Assembly (NCBI RefSeq): GCF_034931005.1
Contig: NZ_JAYGIN010000010.1
Span: 1 to 64,000, forward strand
Source of the DNA: Arcicella sp034931005
GTDB lineage: Bacteria > Bacteroidota > Bacteroidia > Cytophagales > Spirosomataceae
Length of the DNA: 64,000 nucleotides
Reading direction: 5' to 3'
A program made the position numbers and the translations under genes. Positions 25,660-33,938 of this stretch are shown here, one piece after another; positions within the stretch are counted from its first letter, which is position 1, and each line of letters begins with the position of its first letter. The notes under the pieces were generated by a model, which was given only the letters and a program-made list of their open reading frames with translations, did not search any database and had not been told where the DNA came from.

Positions 25660-26381
25660 GTCAATATCTCAACTTTTTCAAATTATTACCTTTTATAGAT
25701 GCTACACGACTTAGTATTTTAACTTTTGTAAGACGATATATATTTAAGTTTGGAAAAATTATCTTTTCACAAACAGGCGAAGAAATAATCATCCAATGGA
25801 TTTTAAAAGATGTAAAAAAGGGCGTTTATGTAGATGTAGGTTGCCATCATCCTTACAAAATTTCTAATACTTTCAAGCTGTATTTAGAAGGATGGCGAGG
25901 TATTGCAATTGATGCAAATGAGGATGTAATTCGTAAATTTAAAAAAGCTCGTCCAGAAGACATTTCACTCTTAAAAGCAGTTTCTGACGTAGAACAAGAA
26001 GTAACATTCTATAAATTTAAGGAAAGCGAGGTGAATACTATTGATGAAAAGACTTTAAAAGAATGGAAGAAAGAGTGGAATTTAGAAAGTGAAGTCAGAA
26101 TGACAACAGAAACACTTACAAAAATTCTTGATGAGAATTTACCCAGTAATAAAAATATAGATTTACTTACAATTGATGTTGAAGGAAACGATTTTAACGT
26201 ATTAAAATCATTAAATTTCGATAAATATCGTCCTAAATTAATCGTTGTAGAATTACATAAATTTGATTTATCTACAATTCAAGAAAATGAAGTTTATCAA
26301 TTTTTAATTACAAAGAATTACGATTTAGTGAGTTTTGCTACAATGAATGGATATTTTTTAGATAAGTTTTACAAAAATTAA
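25656..26381 (+). CDS. FkbM family methyltransferase
   Basis: 241 residues. The SAM-binding motif I is VYVDVGCHHPYKISNTF (about 66-82). The FkbM C-terminal landmark is DLLTIDVEGNDFNVLKSL with the following PKLIVVELHK. The family methylates hydroxyls of sugars or antibiotics, here probably a glycan residue. It overlaps the upstream GT2 gene by ATGA-type four bases (25656-25659). This gene and the two that follow are clearly more AT-rich than the enzymes before them, which may mark a separately acquired segment in the locus. Confidence 0.9.
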   Translation: MSQYLNFFKLLPFIDATRLSILTFVRRYIFKFGKIIFSQTGEEIIIQWILKDVKKGVYVDVGCHHPYKISNTFKLYLEGWRGIAIDANEDVIRKFKKARPEDISLLKAVSDVEQEVTFYKFKESEVNTIDEKTLKEWKKEWNLESEVRMTTETLTKILDENLPSNKNIDLLTIDVEGNDFNVLKSLNFDKYRPKLIVVELHKFDLSTIQENEVYQFLITKNYDLVSFATMNGYFLDKFYKN

Positions 26382-26393
26382 ACAAATACAATC

Positions 26394-26984
26394 ATGAACA
26401 GAAAAGTTAACTACATTTTATTATCCGCAGTTATATCATTTTACACCATATTATTTTTATCGTGTAAAAATGATAAAAACAACCTAATACCAGACGAAAC
26501 AACCTTTTCAAGTATTCTTGCAGATAGCACTTACACTATACGATTGACACAACTTAATTCTCCCAGAGTTTATGAATTTGGACTTAGGTTTTCACCAAAT
26601 GTAAGTGGTTCTATTACCAAATTGGGTTGTAAACTACCCAAAAAGGGAAGTTATAGAATGTGTTTGTGGAATGTGAATGAGCAAAAGCAACTTGCAGAAA
26701 CAACTGTTAATCAAACAAATAGTGATTTAGCTTGGCAAGCAATTTCAAAAGCCAGTGTTGAGGCAGGAAAGTCTTATTATGTCACAGTCATATCTGATAA
26801 TTGGTTTGATGCTTATCCCAAAACAGGTGGAAATGTAAAATATCCTTTATTAAAAGGTAACATTCAAATACAAGCCTTTGGATATGTTCAGAATTTTATT
26901 GGCTCGCCTTCTAAAATGCCAACTTTAGAAGATAACACAACATCTATTTCTGGCATTGTGGATTTTGGTTTTCAAATTAACTAA
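26394..26984 (+). CDS. Lipoprotein with DUF4082-like domain
   Basis: 196 residues. A hydrophobic signal ends in ILFLSCKND, a lipobox with Cys24, so the protein is predicted to be lipid-anchored. The body is beta-rich: YEFGLRFSPNVSGSITKLGC, YRMCLWNVNEQKQLAETTV and SYYVTVISDNWF match the DUF4082 jelly-roll pattern seen in exported Bacteroidota and actinobacterial proteins. No catalytic motif. Its place between a methyltransferase and glycosyltransferases is unusual for a biosynthetic locus. It might bind or organise the finished glycan, but this is speculation. Confidence 0.7.
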   Translation: MNRKVNYILLSAVISFYTILFLSCKNDKNNLIPDETTFSSILADSTYTIRLTQLNSPRVYEFGLRFSPNVSGSITKLGCKLPKKGSYRMCLWNVNEQKQLAETTVNQTNSDLAWQAISKASVEAGKSYYVTVISDNWFDAYPKTGGNVKYPLLKGNIQIQAFGYVQNFIGSPSKMPTLEDNTTSISGIVDFGFQIN

Positions 26985-26992
26985 TCTATATC

Positions 26993-27643
26993 ATGAAAAA
27001 AATAATAGTAACTACAATAACGCTTTTCTTTGCGTTTTTTGGGAAAGCCCAAACTATTCAACCTGTATCAATTTCTCCTGCATTAAGTTTGCAGAGATTA
27101 AGCATTAATACTGCATCTGTCAGTAGAAGAATCTACATTGAAGACGATTCAAGAATCAATACAGTACCCGCTGATAGAGTTTTTGCAGTTTACAAGAATT
27201 TAGACCCAAATAGCTACGTTACCCAAGAATATATTTCGGGAACAAGCGGAGGTAAATTAGAAATAGGTTTTGCCAGTTCTGGTTATGGTCTTGGCAATAG
27301 TCCACTTGAAGTTTATGCAAATCGTGGAACAATTATTTCAAGAAATTCATCAGGTTTAATTCTGAGGTCAACTCCTCCAACAACCTTTGGTTTAAATTAC
27401 GATGGCATTACATTTCAAGCTGGTTCAGACCCATACACCCCAGAGCGTATGCGAATCACAGGTGAGGGAAATGTAGGCATTGGAACAACTGCTCCAAATG
27501 CAAAACTCCAAGTAACCAATGGCGATGTTTACGTGGAAAATCCATCAAGAGGTATTATTTTAAAATCTCCAAATGGCACTTGTTGGCGTGTAACTATTGA
27601 CGATACGGGCAATTTTGTCCGAAACCAAATAACTTGTCCTTAA
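26993..27643 (+). CDS. Secreted protein with GNVGIGT repeat-type C-terminus
   Basis: 216 residues with a signal peptide (MKKIIVTTITLFFAFFGKAQ). The middle contains YVTQEYISGTSGGKLEIGF and short beta-rich segments. The C-terminus reads MRITGEGNVGIGTTAPNAKL, then LQVTNGDVYVENPSRGIILK and NGTCWRVTIDDTGNF. The 'GxVGIGTTxPxxKL' motif recurs in many exported Bacteroidota proteins and in tail-fibre-like proteins. No enzyme motif. It follows the lipoprotein by 8 bp and its stop is 5 bp before the preferred TTG start of the next gene. Function unknown. Confidence 0.65.
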   Translation: MKKIIVTTITLFFAFFGKAQTIQPVSISPALSLQRLSINTASVSRRIYIEDDSRINTVPADRVFAVYKNLDPNSYVTQEYISGTSGGKLEIGFASSGYGLGNSPLEVYANRGTIISRNSSGLILRSTPPTTFGLNYDGITFQAGSDPYTPERMRITGEGNVGIGTTAPNAKLQVTNGDVYVENPSRGIILKSPNGTCWRVTIDDTGNFVRNQITCP

Positions 27644-27648
27644 AAACC

Positions 27649-28956
27649 TTGAAAATTCTCCTACTAAATACCGATGATTTTACGGGCGGTGCAGCCATTG
27701 CTTGCCGTCGTTTGCTCAAAGCCTTGCGTACAACTACTGATGTGGATGTACAAATGTTGGTACAAGAAAGTAAATCTGGTCAGGAAGGTGTAATTCAGTT
27801 AAACAATTCGTGGTTTGCTAAGAAAAAAGCTTTCTTGCGATTCGTTGCAGAAAGGCTTTATTTTTTCTTTTTTGAGAAATCAAAGGAAGTACGTTTCCTC
27901 TTCAATCCTGCTAAATTTGGCTTGGATATCACTGATAATCAGATTATTAAAAACTCAGATATTATTCATTTACATTGGATAAACTTTGGTTTTCTTTCGA
28001 TTGATTATCTCCAAAAACTCTTCAAAACTCAAAAACCTATTGTATGGACGTTGCACGATATGTGGGCTTTTACAGGCGGCTGTCATCATTCGGGAACGTG
28101 TGAAAACTATCAAAAATATTGTGGTAATTGCGAGAAATTCTTGAAAAATCCTGCCAATAATGACCTTTCAAATCAAATTTGGCAAGCAAAATCAAACGCT
28201 TTTGAAGGGGCAAATCTTACCGTTATTACGTGTAGCCAATGGCTTGGGAATCGGGCAAAACAAAGTTCATTATTCAAAAATGTGCGGGTAGAATCAATTC
28301 CAAATCCCATTGATATTGATGTTTTTCACCCAATTGATAAAGCAAAAGCTCGTCAGAAATTTGCACTTTCGGTAGACAAAAAATATATCCTTTTTGCTGC
28401 CATGCGAGTGGATGCAGTGGGCAAAGGTTTTGCGTATTTTGCGGAAGCGATGTCGATGTTAAATGCTCGTTTATCGAATCTCGAAGACTCGACACCGAAT
28501 ATCAATCATCAAACATCAAACATCGAAATAATTGTTTTTGGACAAGCCGAAGCCTCTGATTTTGAGTCACTTCCATTTAAAGTCAATATTCTCGGACGGC
28601 TTTCTGATTTATCAACAATTGCCCAAGCTTATTCTGCTGCTTCTGTTTTTGTGATTCCTTCATTGGAAGAAAACTTGCCTAATACCATCATGGAATCTAT
28701 GGCTTGCGGAACGCCTGCGGTGGGTTTTGATGTAGGCGGAATTCCTGAAATGATTGAACATGAAAACAACGGTTATTTAGCTCAATATAAATCTACTGAA
28801 GACCTTGCCAGAGGAATTCATTGGACTTTATTTGAGTCTGACTATCAGTCACTTACCCATAATTCTCGAAAAAAGGTATTGGATAATTATTCTGAAAAAG
28901 TAGTCGCTGAAAAGTATAAGAGCGTTTATGAGTCGTTGGCAAAAACTCATAACTAA
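27649..28956 (+). CDS. Glycosyltransferase family 4 (GT-B), TTG start
   Basis: 435 residues if translation starts at TTG 27649, giving MKILLLNTDDFTGGAAIACRR, the family opening. Another TTG at 27634 is possible but overlaps the preceding gene. No ATG lies near. GT4 markers: KPIVWTLHDMWAFTGGCHHSG and, at the donor site, EENLPNTIMESMACGTPAVG with FDVGGIPEMIEH. Four cysteines in GTCENYQKYCGNCEKF may bind metal, as in WcaC-like enzymes. A segment NLEDSTPNINHQTSN just before IEIIVFGQ looks like an in-frame insertion of the CATCAAA short-word repeat. The stop codon lies in an AATAACT word repeat. Confidence 0.85.
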   Translation: MKILLLNTDDFTGGAAIACRRLLKALRTTTDVDVQMLVQESKSGQEGVIQLNNSWFAKKKAFLRFVAERLYFFFFEKSKEVRFLFNPAKFGLDITDNQIIKNSDIIHLHWINFGFLSIDYLQKLFKTQKPIVWTLHDMWAFTGGCHHSGTCENYQKYCGNCEKFLKNPANNDLSNQIWQAKSNAFEGANLTVITCSQWLGNRAKQSSLFKNVRVESIPNPIDIDVFHPIDKAKARQKFALSVDKKYILFAAMRVDAVGKGFAYFAEAMSMLNARLSNLEDSTPNINHQTSNIEIIVFGQAEASDFESLPFKVNILGRLSDLSTIAQAYSAASVFVIPSLEENLPNTIMESMACGTPAVGFDVGGIPEMIEHENNGYLAQYKSTEDLARGIHWTLFESDYQSLTHNSRKKVLDNYSEKVVAEKYKSVYESLAKTHN

Positions 28957-28977
28957 TAACTAATAACTCATAACTAA

Positions 28978-29733
28978 TTGTTACTTTCAATCATCACTAT
29001 AACCTACAACGCTGAACAATTTTTAGAGCGTACCATTCAAAGTATTTTGGCACAAACTGACCAAAATTTTGAATATATCATCATTGACGGAAAATCAAAA
29101 GATGGAACTTTGGCGATTGCTGAAAAATACAAAAGTCGGGTTGATAAACTAATTTCTGAACCCGATAAAGGACTTTACGATGCCATGAATAAAGGGCTAA
29201 AAGCCGCAACGGGAGATTTTGTTTGGTTTATGAATGCGGGCGATGAAATTAATGATAATCAAGCCGTTGAGCATATTTACAATGCCATTTCTGAAAAAAC
29301 TGACGTACTTTACGGTGATACTTATTTTGTAGATAACGATGGTAACATTCAAGGTTTACGTTCTGAAATAACACCGCATCGTTTGCCCAAAAATCTCAAA
29401 TGGCAAGACATGAAGTTAGGAATGTTGGTTTGTCACCAAGCCTTTATTGCCCGAAAATCAATTGCTCCCTTGTACATGGCAAATAATTTGAGTGCCGATG
29501 TAGATTGGGAAATTGAATGTTTAAAACGTGCGAAAAAAATTCAGTATTTAGATTTTGTCGTAGCAAAATATTTGACAGGTGGGGTTTCAAACCAACAATT
29601 AAAACGCTCTCTTTTAGACCGTTACGAAGTATTAAAAAAACATTTTGGTTTATCTGGTGCAATAACTGCTCACCTACAAATTTTATTCAGAGGTGTTAAT
29701 TTGATTGTTAAAAAACGTGGCAAATACTGGTAA
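28978..29733 (+). CDS. Glycosyltransferase family 2 (WcaE-like), TTG start
   Basis: 251 residues. The first codon after an in-frame TAA (28975-28977) is TTG 28978, giving M-LLSIITITYNAEQFLERTI, so a TTG start is almost forced. Family markers are SILAQTDQNFEYIIIDGKSKDGT, read as SILAQTDQNFEYIIIDG plus KSKDGT, EPDKGLYDAMNKGLKAATGD and FVWFMNAGDEI. LGMLVCHQAFIARK is the later conserved stretch. This subfamily includes the colanic-acid enzyme WcaE. It is the last gene of the plus-strand glycan operon and is followed by a tandem REP array. Confidence 0.88.
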   Translation: MLLSIITITYNAEQFLERTIQSILAQTDQNFEYIIIDGKSKDGTLAIAEKYKSRVDKLISEPDKGLYDAMNKGLKAATGDFVWFMNAGDEINDNQAVEHIYNAISEKTDVLYGDTYFVDNDGNIQGLRSEITPHRLPKNLKWQDMKLGMLVCHQAFIARKSIAPLYMANNLSADVDWEIECLKRAKKIQYLDFVVAKYLTGGVSNQQLKRSLLDRYEVLKKHFGLSGAITAHLQILFRGVNLIVKKRGKYW

Positions 29734-29770
29734 TTTTACGTATTTAATGTATTTGTACATTTGTACATTT

Positions 29771-30026
29771 GTAGAGACAAGGCATTGCCTTGTCTTGCGG
29801 TGTGACAGATAAAATATCAAAATTACAAAAAAAGAGACAAGCCATTGCCTCGCCTTGCGGTGTGACAGATAAAATATCAAAAGAAAAGAGAAAAGCCATT
29901 GCCTTGTCTTGCGGTGTGACAGATAAAATATCAAAAGAAAAGAGAAAAGCCATTGCCTTGTCTTGCGGTGTGACAGATAAAATATCAAAATTACAAAAAA
30001 GAGACAAGGCATTGCCTTGTCTCTAC
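29771..30026. repeat. Tandem REP array, 'GACAAGGC' family, four units plus terminal copy
   Basis: The array opens GTAGAGACAAGGCATTGCCT (29771) and ends GCCTTGTCTCTAC (30026), an outer head-out inverted pair. Hairpin-bearing units start at 29774, 29834, 29888, 29942 and 30001, spaced 60, 54, 54 and 59 bp. Each has a GACAAGGC, ATT, GCCTTGTC-type stem (some with A-for-C changes) followed by TTGCGGTGTGACAGATAAAA and ATATCAAAA. The 54-bp period keeps several frames open, but no gene is present. It lies between the convergent glycan operon and the sugar isomerase gene and fills that gap. Confidence 0.92.
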
Positions 30027-30030
30027 CATT

Positions 30031-31083
30031 CTACAAACCTAATATTCTTTTATTCAATTCAATATCAGCACCACCGCCAGCAAAATCATCAAATACTTTT
30101 GACGTCGCTTGGATGATGTGAGAAGCAATAAATGGTGCTCCTTCTTCAGCTCCTTGAACGGGGTCTTTAATTGCACATTCCCATTCCATAACTGCCCAAC
30201 CGTCGAAACCGTATTGCGTTAATTTTGAGAAAATCGAAGCAAAATCTACTTGACCATCGCCCAAAGAACGGAAACGTCCTGCACGATTTACCCACGACTG
30301 ATAACCTCCATAAACACCTTGTTTTCCTGTTGGATTAAACTCAGCATCTTTAACGTGAAAAGCACGGATTCTTTCGTGATAAAAATCTATATATTGCAGA
30401 TAATCAAGACATTGCAATACAAAATGCGATGGATCGTATAATAAACAAGCACGTGAATGGTTGTTTACTTTCTCTAAAAACATCTCATACGTTTCACCAT
30501 CGTGCAAATCTTCACCTGGGTGGATTTCGTAGCAAACATCTACGCCGTGTTCGTCAAAATGATTCAAAATTGGCAACCAACGATTGGCTAATTCCGTAAA
30601 ACCCATATCTACCAAACCTTGTGGTCTTTGTGGCCAAGGGTACATCGTGTGCCAAAGTAAAGAACCCGAAAATGTAGCGTGAGATTTCAGACCAAGATTC
30701 TGAGAAGCTTGTGCCGCCCATTTCAATTGTTGAATCGCCCATTCGGTACGAGCTTTTGGATTTCCTTTTACTGAATCAGGAGCAAAACCGTCAAATCCAG
30801 CATCGTAAGCAGGATTTACAGCTACTAATTGTCCTTGCAAGTGGGTTGATAACTCGGTGATTTGCAAACCTTTATCAGCTAACTTCCCTGTAAGTTCATC
30901 ACAGTAAGTTTTGGAAGTTGCCGCTTTTTCAAGGTCAATAGCACGAGCATCCCAAGTCGGGATTTGGATACCTTTATAACCTAAACCCGAAACCCAATCC
31001 GTAATAGAATCAAGGGTATTGAAGGGTGCTTTGTCATCTAAAAATTGGGCTAAAAATATAGCAGGCCCTTTGATTGTTTTCAT
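30031..31083 (-). CDS. Sugar phosphate isomerase/epimerase (AP endonuclease 2-type TIM barrel)
   Basis: 350 residues of the xylose-isomerase-like TIM-barrel family. Metal-binding positions are suggested by CYEIHPGEDLHDGE, CLLYDPSHFVLQ, RIRAFHVKDAEF and AVMEWECAIKDP, which carry the usual Glu, Asp, His and Glu. The opening KGPAIFLAQFLDDKAPFNTL is typical of the Bacteroidota group found with Gfo/Idh/MocA dehydrogenases. It probably interconverts keto sugars or inosose-type compounds; the actual substrate is unknown. The toxin-antitoxin pair at 31093-31691 separates it from its usual oxidoreductase partner at 31776-32921. Confidence 0.88.
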   Translation of the reverse strand: MKTIKGPAIFLAQFLDDKAPFNTLDSITDWVSGLGYKGIQIPTWDARAIDLEKAATSKTYCDELTGKLADKGLQITELSTHLQGQLVAVNPAYDAGFDGFAPDSVKGNPKARTEWAIQQLKWAAQASQNLGLKSHATFSGSLLWHTMYPWPQRPQGLVDMGFTELANRWLPILNHFDEHGVDVCYEIHPGEDLHDGETYEMFLEKVNNHSRACLLYDPSHFVLQCLDYLQYIDFYHERIRAFHVKDAEFNPTGKQGVYGGYQSWVNRAGRFRSLGDGQVDFASIFSKLTQYGFDGWAVMEWECAIKDPVQGAEEGAPFIASHIIQATSKVFDDFAGGGADIELNKRILGL

Positions 31084-31092
31084 GTGTTTTGA

Positions 31093-31446
31093 TTAATATT
31101 TTCTTTGACGAATATTATTTTTGTCAATGACGGTAAATAATTTATCGTATGTAATTTCTTTATTTTTAAAAAGCTCAATTAAAAAATTAGCAGGCTCATT
31201 TGGTAAAAATTCATCCCAACGAAAAAAAATAACGCCCTGAGGTGGTCTGTACCCATTTTTAAAAATTAATGTCCCATAGTCTTGGTCAAAAGTCAAAATT
31301 AATCTTTCTTCTGACATTGCTAATTCCATTACTTCTTCATCTGTAATTCCAGCACATTCTTGACCGATATGAATAATATCAAACCCTATTTTTACCAGAA
31401 TTTCTTTACTTGCATAAGGAAAATTTTCATTGGCGAGAAGTTTCAT
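31093..31446 (-). CDS. DUF5615 PIN-like toxin
   Basis: 117 residues, a complete DUF5615 (Mut7-C/PIN-like) protein. The acidic residues of a PIN-type RNase site are present: LANENFPY (E/N near the start), HIGQECAGITDEEVMELA and LILTFDQDYGTLIF (D-Q-D). Family members are ribonuclease-like toxins paired with DUF433 antitoxins. Its ATG (31446-31444) overlaps the DUF433 stop by one base (TAATG), so translation is coupled. RNA cleavage has not been shown for this protein; the assignment rests on family and gene pairing. Confidence 0.85.
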   Translation of the reverse strand: MKLLANENFPYASKEILVKIGFDIIHIGQECAGITDEEVMELAMSEERLILTFDQDYGTLIFKNGYRPPQGVIFFRWDEFLPNEPANFLIELFKNKEITYDKLFTVIDKNNIRQRKY

Positions 31447-31691
31447 TAGGCAGCATTTTTAGGAATACTAATTTCATACAATAAATTATCCCTTAGACAA
31501 TCTTGAATATAAGCAAAAACCGCTTGTAAATCTTGTTGAGTAAGTCTTGGGTAATTATCAAGAAGCATTTGGTCTGTCCAACCATTCGCTAAACGACCGA
31601 TTAAAAATTCTATAGATAAACGAGTTCCTTTGATGGATGGTTTACCCATTAGAATCTCTGAATCCGATGAAATGTGTTCTTTCCAATTCAT
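31446..31691 (-). CDS. DUF433 antitoxin
   Basis: 81 residues from the ATG at 31691 (MNWKEHISSDSEILMGKPSI). An upstream in-frame ATG at 31736 would add fifteen residues absent from the family. DUF433 landmarks are visible: GKPSIKGTRLSIEFLIGRLA, GWTDQMLLDNYPRLTQQDL and VFAYIQDCL. The domain is a short winged-helix-like fold that usually binds its own promoter and neutralises the DUF5615 partner encoded next. It may autoregulate from the 84-bp gap between it and the oxidoreductase gene. Confidence 0.85.
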   Translation of the reverse strand: MNWKEHISSDSEILMGKPSIKGTRLSIEFLIGRLANGWTDQMLLDNYPRLTQQDLQAVFAYIQDCLRDNLLYEISIPKNAA

Positions 31692-31775
31692 AATTAATTG
31701 CTTTTCTTTAAAATGAAATGATGAACAAATATACAAACTTGTTCATCATTTCACCATTCACTAAATCACTAAATG

Positions 31776-32921
31776 CTAAACCTTTACCCAGCCTTGGCTT
31801 CTGTGTGAATCTAAGATTCTTTCGCAGATTAACAGTTCACGGTAACCATCTGCAAATGTTGGGAATGGAGCGTTTTCTGGCATTTTTCCTGCGGCTACGG
31901 CTGCATAAACTTCTTTGAATAATTGTTTTGACGTATCAGGAAAACCTTCGTTGTGTCCACCAGGGAAAGTCATTAAGGCACTTGCTTCTGGGTATGCCAA
32001 CGATGGGTCACGCATTAATACTTGATTGTAGCTATCACGATTACCAATCCAAAGTTCGTTTGGTGCTTCTGAGTTGAAAGCAAACGTTTTGTTTGAACCC
32101 GAAATCTCTAATTTCAACTGATTCTTACGTCCTGCTGAAACTTGAGAAACGGTTACTAAACCTTTATTTCCATTATCGAAACGCAATAAAACGTTAGCCG
32201 TATCTTCTGTATTGATATTTACATCAGCGTAATCTTCTGGTTGTAACATTTTTCCAGAATACGTTTCAACGGGTTTTAATGGTTTTTTACGAGTTTTATG
32301 AACCGTATTAAAATCAGCCATTACTTCTACCGTTTTCAAACCTGTGATGTATTCAATTACATCCATCAAGTGCGAGCCAATATCCGCAATGGCACGAGAA
32401 TCACCCGATTTATCTGGTTCTAAACGCCAGTTATAATCTGTATTAAAGAACAACCAATCTTGTAAATAAGACCCGATGATTGAATAAACATCACCTAAAT
32501 CGCCTTTTTCACGCATGGTTTTCATCTGACGAACCAATGGATAATATCTCAAGTTGAAGTGAACCGCATTTACTAAACCTGTTTCTTTAGCAAGAGCCAC
32601 TAATTCTTCGGCTTCGTGCAAGTCTTTCGCCAATGGTTTTTCACAAACAACGTGTTTCCCAGCTAATAAAGCCGCTTTTGACTGTGAATAATGCAAGAAG
32701 TTTGGCGTACAAATATGCACACACTGAATGTCTTCCATTGCTAACAATTGGTCAAACGTACATGGACGTTCGATGCCCAACTGAGCCGCTTTTGCTGTTG
32801 CTAATTCAATATTTACTTCACAAAGAGCAGTAACTTCAATATTTGGAAGACGACGAAGAGCTTCAATATGAGCTGGTCCGATAAATCCTGTGCCTACGAC
32901 ACCTACTTTAATTTTTGACAT
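31776..32921 (-). CDS. Gfo/Idh/MocA family oxidoreductase
   Basis: 381 residues. Rossmann motif KVGVVGTGFIGPAHIEALRR, the EKP motif as HVVCEKPLAKDLHEAEEL, and the catalytic-side ADIGSHLMDVIEYITG with the usual D-x-G-x-H. The C-terminal domain holds TEDTANVLLRFDNGNKGLV, typical of the family. Together with the sugar isomerase at 30031-31083 it probably forms a two-step sugar or inositol degradation unit. The toxin-antitoxin genes lie between the two on the same strand. Start at MSKIKVGVVG. Confidence 0.92.
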   Translation of the reverse strand: MSKIKVGVVGTGFIGPAHIEALRRLPNIEVTALCEVNIELATAKAAQLGIERPCTFDQLLAMEDIQCVHICTPNFLHYSQSKAALLAGKHVVCEKPLAKDLHEAEELVALAKETGLVNAVHFNLRYYPLVRQMKTMREKGDLGDVYSIIGSYLQDWLFFNTDYNWRLEPDKSGDSRAIADIGSHLMDVIEYITGLKTVEVMADFNTVHKTRKKPLKPVETYSGKMLQPEDYADVNINTEDTANVLLRFDNGNKGLVTVSQVSAGRKNQLKLEISGSNKTFAFNSEAPNELWIGNRDSYNQVLMRDPSLAYPEASALMTFPGGHNEGFPDTSKQLFKEVYAAVAAGKMPENAPFPTFADGYRELLICERILDSHRSQGWVKV

Positions 32922-33023
32922 TTTTTGGTTGAATTTATTTTGGGGGTAAGATTGTTTATTGGGATTTGTTTAATTTCTACATTAATTTGGTAACTGAATA
33001 TTATCAGAATCTTCCTCCACGAG

Positions 33024-33938
33024 TTATTTTTCGTTTCGTTTTAGAAGGTCTATAATAAATGGTATAAACTTATTTTTCTCACTTTTCAAATCATCAAAAA
33101 ATGAAAAATATTTCTGTATAAATATTTCAAAATCGAATTTATTTCGTCCCGTTTCTTGAATTATATTACCTACTTTATTGCTTGTATTGATGAGATAAGG
33201 GACTTTATCAAGTGTAATTTCTCTAAAATATCTAAATCCTCTCCAAATTTTTATATTTTTTTCACTACAATTCTCTACACATTCAATATTTATTGTCTCA
33301 TTATCGTTGAAAACTCTTCCATATAATTTCAATGAACTTAATTCATACGCACCGATAATCTGCAATAAATTTGTTTCTAATTTTTCATATCTATCATCAT
33401 GGTCTTCCATACGTGTCCAACGTGCAAAACCGTCATCCGATAATTGGTCTTCGTAACGCAGAAATATACTCAACTTACTAATAATTGCAGGTACAGCCAT
33501 TACTCTAAGATGTACTTGAAAGCCATTATTCATAAACATATCAATCGTATCATAATTGGCTTCAACATTCCCACCCAATGTGCTGTCAATGATGAGATTA
33601 TATTTTTTTTCGATGCAGTATTTTATTAACTTTTCCGTCCAAGCAGAAGCATAAGGATTGACTAAATTGGCTGCATTCTGTACAGTTTCAGGATTTTGTT
33701 GGAGCGACTCATAGGCAGGATGGTATAAACGAAGGTCATCTGTGCTAATAAAAATAAAATGTTCGTTAAATTCTTGAATGACTTCATCTTTCAAATAAGA
33801 CTTTCCAGAACCAGGCTGTCCTCCCAAAATTACTCCTTTGGGATTATCAAGGATAGAGAGTTTTTTATATTCAACATAATCAAAAATAATATCACTAAAT
33901 ATTTCGTCTGATTCAGTCGGAGAAATATCTATTTTCAT
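33024..33938 (-). CDS. Zeta-toxin family P-loop kinase
   Basis: 304 residues. Walker A is GGQPGSGKS (39-47), with the zeta-type follow-up FIFISTDDLRLYHPAY, where the aspartates and arginine face UDP-GlcNAc in characterised zeta toxins. NLIIDSTLGGN is the next conserved element. Zeta toxins phosphorylate UDP-N-acetylglucosamine and poison wall synthesis. The C-terminal 130 residues are divergent, with no recognised domain. It overlaps the preceding gene by ATGA (33935-33938), an arrangement expected for antitoxin then toxin. Activity on UDP-GlcNAc is inferred from the family. Confidence 0.85.
   Translation of the reverse strand: MKIDISPTESDEIFSDIIFDYVEYKKLSILDNPKGVILGGQPGSGKSYLKDEVIQEFNEHFIFISTDDLRLYHPAYESLQQNPETVQNAANLVNPYASAWTEKLIKYCIEKKYNLIIDSTLGGNVEANYDTIDMFMNNGFQVHLRVMAVPAIISKLSIFLRYEDQLSDDGFARWTRMEDHDDRYEKLETNLLQIIGAYELSSLKLYGRVFNDNETINIECVENCSEKNIKIWRGFRYFREITLDKVPYLINTSNKVGNIIQETGRNKFDFEIFIQKYFSFFDDLKSEKNKFIPFIIDLLKRNEK

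Noticed and set aside
29771..30026. CRISPR-like array with regular repeats
   Set aside because: The units are near-identical along their whole length, including the would-be spacers, and form REP hairpins. No cas genes are near.
29683..30116. Long open frames on both strands across the repeat array
   Set aside because: They arise from the 54-bp period (a multiple of three), encode the repeat itself and have no family.
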